64,000 nt of DNA from Sipunculus nudus (taxonomy: Eukaryota > Annelida > Sipuncula > Golfingiida > Sipunculidae), in contig CM049321.1 of NCBI GenBank assembly GCA_026874595.1, positions 49,023,297 to 49,087,296 on the forward strand, given 5' to 3'. Shown here one piece after another: positions 12,370 through 26,100 of the stretch (position 1 is its first letter; every line of letters begins with the position of its first letter). The translations under genes were made by a program, and so were the position numbers. The notes under the pieces were generated by a model that was not told the DNA's origin, did not search any database, and saw only the letters and a list, made by a program, of their open reading frames with translations.

Positions 12370-13800
12370 AAAATACATGTGGCGCCACCAGTCTTCAAGT
12401 AGCAAAGAAAACAGTCATTTTCAATAAACTCGTCAGGTTTCGGGACACTAGATGAAACTACAGTCAAGAAACTGACATAATTGCTGTCATTTGATGGTCT
12501 CAGAACAGACAAAAGTTTTGTAAGCATTTTTGCAGCTGAGCTAAAAAGTACATACTAGGTCCAGTGGTTATGATTTGTGCCCTGCTTTGGTATCAAATTT
12601 TTAATTATTTTTTTATGAGCCCCCGAGCTCATAGAATATGGGTAACAGAGATATAATTTCAGGTTTCCAAGGAGTCTTACCACGGACCTCCCAGGATGTC
12701 AAATTAGAAGATTCTAGGTCCAGTGGTTACGATGTGTGCCCTGTTAACTGATGACCGCATCTGTAAAGGTAATAGAGAAAATAGAGAAAAAAACGCTTAA
12801 AAAAATTCGAAAAATTCCAGGTGGCACCACCAGTCTGCAGGAACGAACTGATGAAACCTTCCATGATCAATATGCATGAAAAGAATCATGATGACTATTG
12901 CATTAGTTGTTCAGATAGTGGAGCTTTTGTATAAAATTTTTAATGATTCTGGGGGGTACTCCTGAATCGTATAGCTCAGAGGATATCTATAACAGAGACC
13001 TTATTTCAAGTTTCCGATTACACTTTGCATGAGACTCGCTGGATGTTCAGTATGAAGATTCCAGGTCTAGTGGTTACGATTTGTGCCCTGTTAACGGATG
13101 ACCGCATCTGTAAAGATATCAAAAATAGAAAAATAAAAGGGTAAACATGCCAAAAAAAAGATGGCGCAACTAGTCGTAAGGATATGATGAAACAATTCTT
13201 GATCAAAATGCATGCAAAGAATCATGGTGATCAATGCATTAGTTTTACAGATACTGGAGTTTTCATATTAAATTTTTACTTATTCTGGAGGGTACTTCTA
13301 AGTCCCATAGCTCAGAGGATATGGGTTACAGAGAACTTATTTCAGGTTTCAAAGGAGACTTTTCATGGGCCTCCCTTGATGTCATTAAAAAGATTCCAGG
13401 TCCAGTGTTTACGGCTAACAGATGACCGCATATTTAAAGGTCTCCAAAATAGAGAAAAAGATGCGTAAAAATCGAATAAAAAATACAGGCGGCACATCTA
13501 GTCTTTAGGAAATGATGAAACACTCTATGATCAATATGCATGCAAAGAATCATTGTGGTCAATGAATTAGTTGTTCAGATACTGGAGCTTGTGTATCAAT
13601 TTTTAATTTTTTCAGGATATGGGTCACAGAGACCTTATTTCAGGTTTCCAAGGAGATTTTTCATGGATCTCTAAGACCGCACAAGGTTCATGATCCAACA
13701 TTTACTGTTACGATTTGTGCCCTGCAAACGGCCGGCCGGCCGGACGGACGGAAGGACGGCGGACACTGACCCAGGCATGACAGAAAGTCAGCTGAGCTAA
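12370..13800 (+). repeat. Tandem array of about 335-bp units with a GGTGGCGCCACC core
   Basis: Units carry, in order, the core GGTGGCGCCACCAGTCT, aactgatgaaac, aatatgcatgcaaagaatcat, ctcagaggatatgggtaac, ggtttccaaggag and tggttacgatttgtgccctg. Core positions near 12375, 12823, 13153 and 13487 give spacings of about 330-450. The end is gtcagctgagctaaaaag near 13790, after a GGCCGGCCGGCC and GGACGGA-rich stretch. A similar end (gtcaggtgagctaaaaata) lies at 12359. The CTAA terminus after a GC-rich palindrome would fit a Helitron-type 3' end; this is inference. Confidence 0.7.
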
Positions 13801-15740
13801 AAAGACCTATCACAAAAATAATAAATAAAAACATGACTCATTCCCGATAATGGGGGTATAAAGAGGCCAGTGGAACCTTGATGGCAGTCATTAGGCCTGA
13901 AGTTTTGAATTGTTCATATAACCGAATAAAAAACAATTAGAAGCATGGTTCAAAATATTCTAATATGTTACAAACAAATATACATTTTTATGCCACTGAT
14001 CAAATCGGATCGCCCTTAAAGAGGTATATGCCCCATCATTATTTACATTAGATATTTAATGCAGAGAAAACAGGAAATATTGTGTAATACACAAAAAATC
14101 TTCATTAATTACTCAATTGATTACATTAATTAATTAATAAAGAAACATAGAAAGAAGTCATATTGTCAAAACATGATCTGTAAATATTCCATAAAATAAC
14201 CCTGTGAAAACGGAAAGCATTGCTGCACTTTTGCTGACTGTTACATTTTATTATATACATTGTCTGTTATTATAAACGGTAGTACATACTATTTAGAGAA
14301 AGTCTATTATTTTCTACAGACGTAAGGATACAGTTTAAACTTAAATATGTAAAGGAGCACACAATTACATATATCTTTGGTAACTCAAGAAAATTAAATA
14401 ATTGAAATAATATACCATATTGTGCTCTAAAATATGCTGTACATAAGCTATACTTAAAATCCCCATTCCTGTAGAGAGAGTGTGTTACCTTATATCTTAA
14501 TCGGGCCAGTTTTATGTATCGTCAAAATAATACCTAAATATCTAGTTTATGACTCTCGTTGCTATGGTAGATTATTAATCAATATTTCAGCCTCTTTTTA
14601 GTTTACCTAGAAACCACATGGTGTGTTTTATCATTATTCAAAGATAACTTATTGACATTAAGCCACACAGTCAATTAAGATAATTCATTATTTAAAATGA
14701 TTACACAAACACGGCTGACTCATTTTACGAAAACTGGGAATAATGGTAAGGTTAAAACCTTATTATTTTATTTGTCAGAATCAAGATAAAGAATCAAATG
14801 CATTAGGACTGTTTTGCCTTTTCGGAGGTATATGCGCTCTACTTAGTACCACCTTAGTAATAAAAGATAAGATATTCTATAAATAAATAGCCCGATAAGC
14901 AGCAACTCTGTATTGATCCGCTTTACGTAACAGACCCGTGACATTATATGTTTTACAAGAAAAGGTTGGCCCACTTAACCTTTGTCACAAAACTTCACGG
15001 AGGCCACGCATCGGATATACATTTTTTGGGCTTTAACCATTTCAGAAACCGATTAATAATATTTCAGTTTTCTGTTACAACTAAACTTAAATACTTAGTA
15101 TTTACAGTTGCTTAATTTACACTAGATATATCTCTGTATACTGGTAATTTATTTCACATTGACGCGAAAAAACTATTTCTCGTCTCGTTACATTTGAATT
15201 TTGTACAGTACATTTATTGTTTTGTTTTCACAGACAAACAAAAAAGGAGTGTAATTTATAGACCTAACACTTATAGACCCCATGAATGGATGGTTTGTAG
15301 TGGTAGGCCAAGCTGTCAATTTAAGTTGGTGATTGACAACACGGGGGAGCGGGATAGGTGCTGCCTGTATGGATTCGCCGTGACACACGCACACACAGAC
15401 ACATTCAAACACACACACGCGCGTCTATCTCTCTATATCCTTACCAGCCATTCCTGCGGTGTTTGGCATACCTCGTTTCATCGTTATCTTTAATGTTTAA
15501 TTTCACTTCCGTCTTTGCCTCAGGCATTGATGCAATATGCGCTGCCTCGTCACTGTTTTGCAAGTGTTATTAAGTCCCTTCTTCTATATACATCATTTTA
15601 ACTGTGTTTTTCTCACTTAGTGTTGGTACTCTTTCATAAATGACCTGATACATATTATTATGAAACTGTTTATCATGAAGTTATCTTAAATTGTTTTCTG
15701 GAACGTTGACATGATGCACATTTTGTCTTGCGACGATACA
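13800..15740. other. Non-genic stretch
   Basis: AT-rich, largely unique sequence without recognisable coding potential. A repeat fragment (ttcggaggtatatgcgctct) lies at 14820. The ORFs near 15.2-15.5 kb include a CA-rich microsatellite and look accidental. Confidence 0.6.
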
Positions 15741-15875
15741 TTTGGTGACGTCACCCATCTGGACTCTCTGGTGAATGTGACATTCAGTCAGCCGCTGGTC
15801 AGTTCCTCCCTTCGAATGAATCACGTGACCACCATTACGCCACGCGTTACGTCACATATTTGCCGGACTTAAAAG
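15740..15875. promoter_or_regulatory. CRE / E-box cluster in a GC-richer patch
   Basis: Within 130 bases: GGTGACGTCACC (full CRE palindrome), ATCACGTGACC (E-box) and TTACGTCACA (CRE half). The surrounding 15.7-16.3 kb is GC-richer than its neighbours. No gene start was recognised nearby, so this may be a distal element or a promoter of an unseen transcript. Confidence 0.35.
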
Positions 15876-16499
15876 TCAGATCCTCATACTCCGAATGACC
15901 AGGTCATTTTTAAATCTCTAATCCGGGTGAACATGCCGATGTTTTTTTATCCAGTGGCAGGCAGTTCTCAAGTAATGAAATACGCTTTTTTTATACCACA
16001 AAAAGTTTTCCTTAAGTTGTGTACGTAAACCTTGTGCATTTGTGCAATACGTGCTGCCGTAAAACCAGACCGTGCAAAATGTTGATTTCCATCCGGCTAA
16101 CCCACCTCAGTCAAGAGAATACAGTTGCTCTGAACAGTGCGTCGCCTCACCTTTCGAGCGCCTATCTGAAGTGACACGTAAATGTTCGAAACAACCTTGT
16201 CCAGGGCGACGCGTGAATACAATTAACCTTTTTGCTTGATGTATCCGGGGAATTCCAAGGGGATTTCCATCGTGGTTTTACAGAGACGCCATCTACAGAC
16301 CATCAGTGGAACTAACCGATGCTTCCCAAGTGCATCTATGATATATTCATGTATATATATAACATTTGCATTGTTTCAAGGATCAATTTTTGCGATCTCA
16401 CCAGAGTATACCAATTATTATGTGAATTTATTATATAAAATAATGTTTACACGCAAATCATTCATTATTGATAGATTATATGAAAGATCGGATATCATT

Positions 16500-16501
16500 T
16501 C

Positions 16502-16532
<31 letters not shown>

Positions 16533-16722
16533 TATATATATATATATGTATATATATTATATATAACTAGTATATTTTATATGGTATATATATATATATA
16601 TAAATGTATTCATAATTTGATAAATGATGATTACATGATGTAAGAATTATTAACTTTGTTTCGATTTCTCCTTTTCAGAGTAAACCATAAATATAATATA
16701 GTTTAAAGTAATCGTTTCTGAA

Positions 16723-16764
<42 letters not shown>

Positions 16765-16952
16765 GTGTATATGTATTTATATTTGTATATATACATATAT
16801 ATGTGTTCAACCTGTCTAATCCGGACAGTCAAGGGACTGTCACATTTTATCCTTAATAGCCAGGTGTCCTGGTCAGGTATTAGTCAGGTTTGCAATTAAA
16901 TGTCATGTAGAAAATATACATTTAAGGAAAAGTTTATATTACCATGCATTGC

Positions 16953-16984
<32 letters not shown>

Positions 16985-17020
16985 CTTATATATATACTTA
17001 TATATATATATATATCTGAT
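16500..17020. repeat. Cluster of (TA)n tracts
   Basis: Three blocks (about 16500-16605, 16726-16802, 16958-17018) are separated by unique sequence and by a pogo-type fragment at 16809. Confidence 0.85.
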
Positions 17021-17479
17021 ATTTTTAATGTATAAAAATTTTATAGTAAAAGAAAGACTTTGAACTGGAAAGCAGGACTTTTATAACAACAGTTATTTCA
17101 CTAATCAGAATGAGTACTGATATTGTAAACATTTTGATTTTGTTATAACGCCTGTGTTCTAACTAAAATTGCATATTTTGTAAAACTTGGTTGAGCTGTC
17201 CAGCATGGAGGAAAATAAAGATCAATCCACCAATCAACTGTGAAAATTAAACCACTGCGTTAATCGGTCACTGGCCCCTCCCGGCCTGCATTCGGTAGGA
17301 ATTGTGAGCACAACAAACCGTGACATACGCAAAGAGAAATAAGCCAAGAATGTTATGACAGGAAAACCTCTTGGTCTTTGATTTTGTCGCCGACAATAGA
17401 TCAAGAATTGGGCGTACCTCGCCGGCGGACACTCGGCCTGCCGATCCAGAGTCCGTATTCATCAGGCTGATTTACCATG

Positions 17480-17655
17480 AAAACACTGGCTGGAGCCAGC
17501 TTCAGCTGTCCGTAGTCAGCATTAGGCAGGTGTCCGCCCCAGAGAGGTTTAACCTATACATAACATATAGGGAAAATTGAAGGGACTTATATATTGTGTC
17601 CGTAAAAGCCAGTTGTCCGCCTCAGAGAGGTGCCCGCAAGACCAGGCTGAACTGT
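17480..17655 (+). mobile_element. Partial pogo-type MITE
   Basis: Carries gtgtccgccccagagagg, tgtccgcctcagagaggtgcccgc and the end accaggctgaactgta. The right terminus is recognisable but the left is not. Another related fragment (aacctgtctaatccggacag) is at 16809-16828. Confidence 0.4.
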
Positions 17656-18689
17656 ATATATGGGGGAAAAGTTTGATATTTTAATATTAATAGATTTATA
17701 TGAAAGGGTTGTTCTCTCTCGACTTCGGGTCAGTCTTGAATATAAACTTACGCCACCGGTAGTACATATTATCAGATAAAAACAGCATGCAGGTTTTACA
17801 TGGCTGAAATTAAGCAAAGGTACCTAAACTATGTGTAACAAGGATGCGAGCTGCACAAATGGTGATTAATATATCTGCCAGTGTTTCAGCACAAGTGCCA
17901 GTTAACTGTATCGATTGCATTAAAAACTTTGTTTTTGTAATTCGGATTGAATTTGATTAAAAAACGGAAATTTAAGCACACTGAAATGAATAGGAATTGT
18001 AGTTTTATATTACAATGAATTCAAATTAAATTTGAAAGTCCCAATTGGTACTAGGTCTTAATTTGTTCAGACGTGTGGTCGAAGAGCCAAAAAAAAAAAA
18101 AATAGTTAACAAAGCTCTCACCAGATGGCGATATGTTGCATGGACTGGCCTTGTTCATTTGATGCTCCTTTCACTGTGGTCGTATCATAATTTCGTCTCT
18201 CTATAGTCAATTTTAAAAACAAAATGATTTGTTTTAGAATTTACAAATTACAAATTTGATTATTCTTTACAACTACGTTTTGCCAAATACTATGCCACCA
18301 GCGTGATGGGAAGAAAGGAAGAAAATGATGACAGTGTATGCAAATGTATTCATTGTGATCGCTGCCTTGTTTATTCATAAGTTATTCTAATTATATTCAT
18401 TGTAATTATTGTTGGCACAAAAACATAAACATAAGACATAGAATGAATAAAGAAAAAATATACAGGTTAAGATGGTGTGTGTATGTGTGGGTGTGTGTGT
18501 GTGGGGGGGGGGGGGTGTTAAGAGACTCAATTATAAGTGATTATTCTCTTCAGCTGTATAGCTGTCTCTTTTGCTCCTCTTTAAGGCGATTGAATATGAC
18601 AGTAGCGTGGCTGCCACATTGGATTTAGTTGGAAAAAAAGTGTTAATCTTACAAGAAAAAGTATAAAATTGTCTGATAAAAAGTATGAA

Positions 18690-18948
18690 CAAGTGACCCA
18701 GGGGTCATGACACTTAGCTGTCTAGGATGACATTCACAAAAGGAATTTTATAATCGGAATGCCAAATTCTGTAGGTGGTATCCGATGTCAACTGAAGCAT
18801 GGCTCATAGGATATGGGTAACAGAGACTTAAGTTCAGGTTTCCAAGAAGCTTTTTCATGGACCTCCCTGGATGTCAAGTTATAAGATTCCAGGTGGAATG
18901 ATTATGATGTGTGCCCTGTTAACTGACAACCACGTCTTTGAAGGTCTC

Positions 18949-18979
<31 letters not shown>

Positions 18980-19850
18980 CGTAACAATTCGAAAAAATTC
19001 CAGGTGGCGCCACCAGTCTGCATGAACTGATGAAAGACTCCATGATGAATATGCATGCAAAGAATCATGGTGATGAATGCATTAGCTGTTCATAAACTGG
19101 AGGTTTGTATCAAATGTTTAATTATACTAAGGGGTATTTACAAGCCCTATAGCTCGATGGTTATTGGTAAAAGAGACCGAATATCAGGTTTTCAAGGCGA
19201 TTTTTCATGGACCTCTCTGGATATAAGATAAGAAGATTCTCGGTTGAATGGTTACGATTTGAACCCTGTCAACGGACGACTTCATCTTTAAAGTTCTAAA
19301 AAAAAACGAAAAAAAAATGCGTAGAATTAAAAAAAGACAAATCCAGGTGGCGCCACAAGTCTACAGGATCAGTGACTGATGAAACAGTGACTGAGTCCAT
19401 GATAAATATGCATGCAAGAATCATGGTGATCAATGCATTAGTTATTCAGATACTGGAGCTTTTGCATTAATTTTTTAATCATTCTGGCGGGTATTTCTGA
19501 GCCCCATAACTCATAGCCCATTTGATATGGGTAACAGAGACCTAGTTTCCGGTTTCCAAGGAGATTTTTTACAGACCTCCAAGGAAGTCAAGTTAGAAGT
19601 TTCAAGGCCCAATGGTTACGATTTATGCCCTGTTAGCGGACAACCACATCTTTGAAAGTCTCAAACATAGAGAGAAAAAATGCGAAAAAATTCGAAAAAA
19701 AATTCAGGTGGCCCCATCACTCTGCAGGAACTGATGAATTATTCGATGATGAATATGCATGCATAGAATCATGGTATTGAGTGCATTAGTTGTTCATAAA
19801 CTGGAGATTTTGTATCAAATTTTTAATTATACAGCTGAGCTAAAAAACTC
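18690..19850 (+). repeat. Second GGTGGCGCCACC tandem array
   Basis: Same unit as at 12.4-13.8 kb, with cores at about 19003, 19349 and 19706 (period about 350), again ending in acagctgagctaaaaaac at 19836. An A-run of about 27 lies at 18950-18977. Divergence between units is visible, so the array is old. Confidence 0.7.
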
Positions 19851-21397
19851 AGTGCCAAATAGCGCAATTTTTTTTACAACTTTACAATACTTCTAAACAA
19901 GCTTTATGTATGCCAGTTAAAAGTGAACACGTTGAGGCCTACAACTCTGAGTTTCAAGCTAATCCGATTTACTCACACTAATTATACTTAAATATATTAA
20001 GTGAAACACCGACGTGTCTGAATTGACATGCAATACTAAGAGAACTTGTGTATATTGAGAACACACACAGTCATCCTCACACATACTAAACTACCATGGC
20101 ACTCGGCTGAGGACGTCATAATGACAATGTTAAAGTGTGCTTTGGGCCATAGCAAGTAAACATTAGCCACTTACAATAAGGCTTAAAAAAATATCACAAC
20201 CAGACTGCATGTAAAATTTGAGCAGTCTAAGTAATGATAAGAACCTATTACTTGATATGGGGCAGAGTTCTGAGCTTTTGAAGTACTAAAGCCTTTATAT
20301 ATGTCCCCTTAGAAATCGTAAAAGTTCTTATGTGAAGCCCAGACTTTGTGCCTAAAGTCTGTCCCAACAGGGGGCGCCCATTGGTTTTTTGGTAATACTT
20401 ATCCAATGCTGATGTTTGCGTCTACTGTGTTAACACAGCAGAAAATTGTGTGCACCCCGCAACAGAAGATGTAACATTTAGTCAAACGTGTTATATGTAC
20501 ACTTTGCAACTTTCAGAACAGTTACTTATGAAATGACAGTGCAGAATGTCGTCTCTCAGGGGAGCATGTATTTAATTTTATTTATATTTAAGGTAGCAAG
20601 TACTAGTATATCATCATCCAATCAACATCTGTCAAAACGTGTCCCCGCCACTTCAATCAAAATGCCGTGACAACAATTCTCTCGTTTTTTTTTCAAATTT
20701 CCAGTGTTTTCTCAGATGATAAATTAATTGTTTCACTCAAAGTTTTGCTAAGTATGATATTGGTTTCCTTGTAAATACTTGCCGGAGTATCAGGTTAATT
20801 AACTAACAGGTAACGTTTCAAAATATAAAATACTTTGTAAATAAATTTCACAAAAAAAATATGGGGTCCTTTGGTGGGATGGATTATAACAGTTACGATT
20901 TGTGCCCTGTTAAACGAGTGAGAAATTGAGGTACTATTGAGAACCTGTAGGTGGCGCCAACATTCTTCTCTAACTGTTGACATTCAATCACCACACCACC
21001 TGTATTGTATTACTATTGAAACTTATAAAAATACAAAAACAACACATGGGTTATACTGGTGGAAAAAAGTTAAAACTCCCGTTTCTGATTTTCGTTATAA
21101 TTTTAATGTCTCCTTGTATAGTATCGCAATGTTAACAAAACTCGAACCGAGCCGGGTAACAGCGACCCAGTTCTCGAGTAAAAAAAATTACGTTTCATCA
21201 CTACTTCATCAATTTTAAATTATTAGCTTAATTCGAGTTGGTTACTTTTTTTCGGTTCTCCCGTTGGAACTGGGGGAAAAAGGAGTACTCGTATACAAAA
21301 GTTCGAGTATTACTTTAATAAAGAGTACTCGGGCCTAAAATTCGTACTTTTGTACCTATATTGCGAGTTCATGCGTATCTGAATATTACTGCATACT

Positions 21398-21400
<3 letters not shown>
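19850..21400. other. Non-genic stretch
   Basis: No gene or well-bounded element seen. A degraded repeat piece (agttacgatttgtgccctgt and aggtggcgccaaca) occurs at 20891-20960. Confidence 0.55.
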
Positions 21401-21401
<1 letters not shown>

Positions 21402-21456
<55 letters not shown>

Positions 21457-21642
21457 TAAAACCTCGTATTCCGACCACCTTGGTTAATCGATCACCTCAA
21501 ATCACGACCACTTTTTCACGGTCTTTACTCTGTTTTTGTTCTTTATATCCGACCTCGCCCAGACGATCACCTCGAATATACGATCACTTAATCCATGTCC
21601 CGTTGGCAGTCGTAATTGTGAGGTATCACTGTATGTATATGT

Positions 21643-21714
<72 letters not shown>
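21402..21714. repeat. (TA)n tract interrupted by a MITE
   Basis: (TA)n at 21402-21453 and 21640-21714 border the MITE at 21454-21631; the original target was probably one TA tract. Confidence 0.85.
21454..21631 (+). mobile_element. 178-bp pogo/Tc1-type MITE in a TA microsatellite
   Basis: Starts CAGTAAAACCTCGTATTCCG and ends tgaggtatcactg, with TA on both sides, inside a long (TA)n tract. The inner part shares ccgaccacc, gaccactttttc, ctttatat and cctcg motifs with the copy at 55154. No ORF. Confidence 0.7.
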
Positions 21715-21719
21715 TACCT

Positions 21720-22603
21720 CAGGTCTTTAAACCTGTGTCAAGTGACAGAGGTCTGCAATGACACTTAGTTTCTTTTTCTACATAGAAACCGATAACATAT
21801 CAAATATCTGCTTTCAAGCAATCACCAGGTCAAATGCATACGGATTTGAAAACCGGTAAACACAATTCCATTTATATCTTAATATACAGTGTTGCTAAGA
21901 ACGATGGAACCCATTCTAGCTCTAGTGTGAACTAAATTGTTTGTGGTTTATCATTTATATTAAAATTCGCAAAAAGAAGGTTTACAGGAATAGTTGTACA
22001 GAGAATATGAGTGTTTGTGTTAACTCTGTCCATCTTGAAGGCAGTCTATATTATATAAAAGTAGCAAATGTTTATGAGATCAGACACCGTGGCAGATTTG
22101 GTCCAAAAGTAGCAATAAATAGACATCCAGTCATTGTGCTTCCTTGACAACGACATTTTTATAGCTATTATATAGCAAGTTTATCTTTTTTTTTGTGCGA
22201 GACATAAAGTTACAGTGAACGCCATGCGTCTATTAAAACACACTGTCTGCCCTAGTACATGGAATGTCCGGGAGGAGGCAGCACTTGTCACCCTTCTACA
22301 TGTCCGTATTTTCGGGCACTTGTTGCTGCGATCTATTCGTTCAATATCCTTCACTAGAATTGTTTCTTTTTCTTCATTCTATCAATTTTTTTCTTGTGAG
22401 CTTTCTTGTGAGAAGTTTAAAACAACTGATGCTTGTGCATGCACAATCTTACGAATTGTAATTTATCAGCAGTCGTTCTAAACCCTTATGCATCTTTATA
22501 TAAATTGTTCGTTGCATAACAGGAAAGAACAATCTGCTACAATCGACAACAAAGCACCACATACGAAATTACGTTCATAATACAATTTCAAACCAAGTGA
22601 CCT
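21720..22603. other. Mkx 3' flank, including the probable 3' UTR
   Basis: Downstream of the Mkx stop on the minus strand. Low repeat content. Only a weak TATAAA-type poly(A) variant was seen close to the stop, at 22500-22495. Confidence 0.45.
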
Positions 22604-23103
22604 TCAGGCGACGCGCTGAGGGCGTGATTTGGCAAGCGTCGTGAGTGCCATGGCGGCGCTTAGTTCAAGCCAGTACAGGTCTTCGTCACCAGATGGCTCT
22701 TCATATCTCTCATTAACAGTCACCGGGGAACTCCGTGATGATGTCGACATTTCCTCGTAATCACGTGATCCGATTGACCCGGAGGTCCGGCGGAAACGAC
22801 CCGAGGAATATGGCGGTGACATGGGAGTCACGAATGAATGCGTACACGAGTCGTGCAGATACCGTTGTAGGATGGATTGTTTGTACTTCGGCGGTGAATT
22901 CAAATCCTCGCGACTATCAAGTTGATCAGCGCACACGAAAGCCTCGGTCCCGGGTCTGGGCACCATTGTCTTTGAGGGTGAGCTCTGTGGATAACTTATT
23001 TTATCGGGTTCATGCCCGTTCACGAACTCGGAACACTCTGTGTCTCTCATCTCATCTGTATTAATCATCTTGTCTGGGTCTTTCTTAGGCTTATCCAGAT
23101 CAT
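22604..23103 (-). CDS. mkx: Mkx coding exon 3: C-terminal motifs and stop
   Basis: Acceptor ttgttgcag/AT begins the exon at 23103; TGA is at 22606-22604. It encodes residues 253-417. A poorly conserved linker is followed by [17 protein letters not shown] (residues 321-337), then a Ser-rich stretch with [20 protein letters not shown], and finally [19 protein letters not shown] near residues 391-409. The first and last correspond to the conserved C-terminal segments in vertebrate Mohawk, a region reported to hold transcriptional repression domains. The Ser-rich stretch probably aligns with the vertebrate RQRNHSGSFSS segment. A weak poly(A)-signal variant (TATAAA on the minus strand) lies at 22500-22495; I did not find a canonical AATAAA nearby. 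Confidence 0.9.
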
Positions 23104-26100
23104 CTGCAACAACGTATAAACACATATTATGTGACTTGTAAGAGAACATGACGTAATGCAAAATTACTTGATATAGAAATAATAAAAGATGATGAAGTCA
23201 TTTGAGAATACACCGTAGGTGAAGACAACCCTGGGAGATACATGTCATGCTACATCTTTTTTTTGCCCATTTACATTTTCTGCCAGATATTGAAATATTT
23301 ATAAAAACAAAATGAAAATCGGCCATGCATGATAAAACCTTATCATTGGAGGAGGCCTATAAGTGAGAGCTCACATGAAAAATGTACAGTAAAATAGACG
23401 AGCACACCAGTGTATTTCACTGTACTGAAGCTACGCTGTTACCTCAGAAACCTAACCTTTGCGGAGATTACATTATCAACCATGTTCTACTTCCGTCTGT
23501 TTGAATGTTTGTTGTCATTCTGTTTTCATTTTTATTCTATTTTTATTCAAGACTTTCAGGATTTCAATCAACTTATCCATAAACTGGCACTGGAAGCAAA
23601 TTGAAGAATTTGGTATTTTCAAACAGGTGCGTCAGTCAGACACACGAGTTTATTGCGTTTGACCTGGATATGAAACCAGCATTATGCGCTCTATCAATAA
23701 TCTCTAATTTATCATATATATTATAATGATTCCTATAATAATAGTATTTGAATAGCATACACACAAAAAAATTCTAACCTGCACTCCAGCACTTTGTCAC
23801 ATGTTTAAAAATTTGTTTATAAGACATTGGTCCAATTATTTCATCAAACAGCATTCACGTTGGTGTGGTCAGCGACAATGAGAACGTCATTCCATATACA
23901 CATATAGATACAGAAATTCAATAATGCAGTACAAAACATTAGCAATGCCTATTCTCTGTTATAAAAAGGTATTAAAAAGAAAAATTATAAGCTCTAGAAG
24001 ATGTTATTATTCCTACGAGGTTGACCCGTATGGTATTTAAACTTGGAGAAAAAGGAAGTGTAAATTAATAGTTTATATAATGAACAATAACATTCGCAAA
24101 TATTGGTTCATATCATGCAGTCTCAGATCGAGCACCTGTATTGAACATATGAAAAGAGCTGGCTTTTTGTTATATAACATGAGAAATGGAAATTTATGAT
24201 TAACAGAGATTAAAGGCAAAATAGAGATGACAATCATTGACATGTTTTAGGGCGATTTTCTCAAGTTTCATTTCTTAAAATACGATTAAAAATGCACAAA
24301 GTCAGCAGTTTACCGCCTGTGGCGTATTGATTTTCGACAGAAAAAGCCCGTGAAGGTCCCCGCCGTAGGTGGTATTTAGCTTATTTAACAGACGTTTAAG
24401 GATTTTATATTGTACGCCCTGTACTCGTCTTGAAACAGGTGACATCGTATAAGCCCATATTGAACCAGCTTGTTTATTCAAGGAATGTTTAGTACGGAGC
24501 TCGTGAATGCCGAACCTCCGCAAGCGTGACATCAAGAGGGAAATTCAATATTCTGTTCCCTGGAGCGCATACTGTAAACCGAGAGAGCGAGCGACAATAA
24601 AATTTAGTTTTGTACCAGGTGAGCCGAACAAACACAGGTAAACGTAGTGCTGTGAACTGTCATGACGCTGACAAATTGCCATAGCAACCGCTTTATCACT
24701 TACCAGAAAATAAAATCGAAATGTAATAATGTTTTTAGCAAAATCATTAAAAATACGATTTTTAGCGCATTTTAAGTCTTGTCGGAGAAAAACGGAGAGT
24801 TTAAATTATATCTAATTATAGAGTGTGCCAAGACAGTGTACTTGCACTGCAACACCATGTATATAATAATTTGGATAAAAATCATACATATTATATATCC
24901 ACTGTATACACATAGTCTATTATACCACTCTTGAGACATGCTAGACTTGTTCAAAACTCGAAAAACCAACAATCGGTGAAGAGAACCGGTCTCAAAATAC
25001 ACAAACGAAACAGAGAATAGTTAGGGTTAATTTAGGTCACGTTTTATGTAAATTATGAATTTGCTTCTAGAGAATTCTGATAAGTTAAATTATCAAGCAA
25101 ACTTAATAATACGTGTGTGTGTGAGTGCGTGTTGATTACAGCTGTGTCTGATATCATTATGAGAAAAAAATTGTTAAGGCTAAACAACATTTACTTTATT
25201 AGCACTATATAAGTGTATATTTGACCTTCAAATAAAATTCAACAAACTAGAAATAATCGAAAATGACAATAAATTGACTTTAACGAAATCGAAATCATCA
25301 AATGTTACCTTGCGTGTTGTGACCTTGACCTTCATCGTCAGATTCCCACATGCTGTCGTCTGAACTGATACTCAGGAGTTCAGCGTTTCCGGTCACGTGA
25401 CTATTATACATCTTAATGCGCATCCCCCAGGTCATATTGGGGTCACGGACAGTGTTTTTGAAACGCCGCCGAGCGTTTGCGAACCAGTTGGACACTTGTG
25501 TAAGAGAAAGTTGGGAGTGAAGTGCCAATTCAACCTTTTCAGATTTGCTTGGATATGGATTGTTTTTATGTTCATATAACCACTGTTTCAACGGCCGCGT
25601 CATATCCTGTAGTGTTTGCCTCTTCTGTCGAATCTTTTCCGGAAAAGTGCGTCTGAAAAGACATGAATTTTTTAATCATAAATTTGGAAATTAAAATTCA
25701 CTTGTTGTCTCCGCCAGGTGGGTATACGCTCATCAATGTTTGTATGTGTGTTTGTTCACAACACAACTCACACATCTATAAACGGAATCACAGGAAGTTT
25801 TCATGGCATTTCGGGAATGGGTCAGTACATGATCGGGATACAGGAACGTCATTAAGGAATATTCACAAATGTTTATGTAGTCACGTATACACGAATGAAC
25901 CCAGGAATATGGACCGAATATGTAAATGCATAAATGGCGAAGACTTGATTCCTTGTAATGCAAATTTCATTTTTTTTGTAATTAAATCTTTCACATGGTA
26001 TGAACAAAAACGGAATCAAGCGCTGGGTATTTTAACTTCGAAGGCATCTTTTCTATATGATTATGTGCATTGCCAGTAAAGATAATTTGCGTTTGGTAAA

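Noticed and set aside
22735-23064. 109-codon plus-strand ORF
   Set aside because: Antisense shadow of Mkx coding exon 3, which has strong homology on the other strand.
25298-25603. Homeodomain ORF taken as a stand-alone gene starting at Met 25603
   Set aside because: The reading continues upstream to a splice acceptor at 25652 and includes homeodomain residues before that Met. The start is internal.
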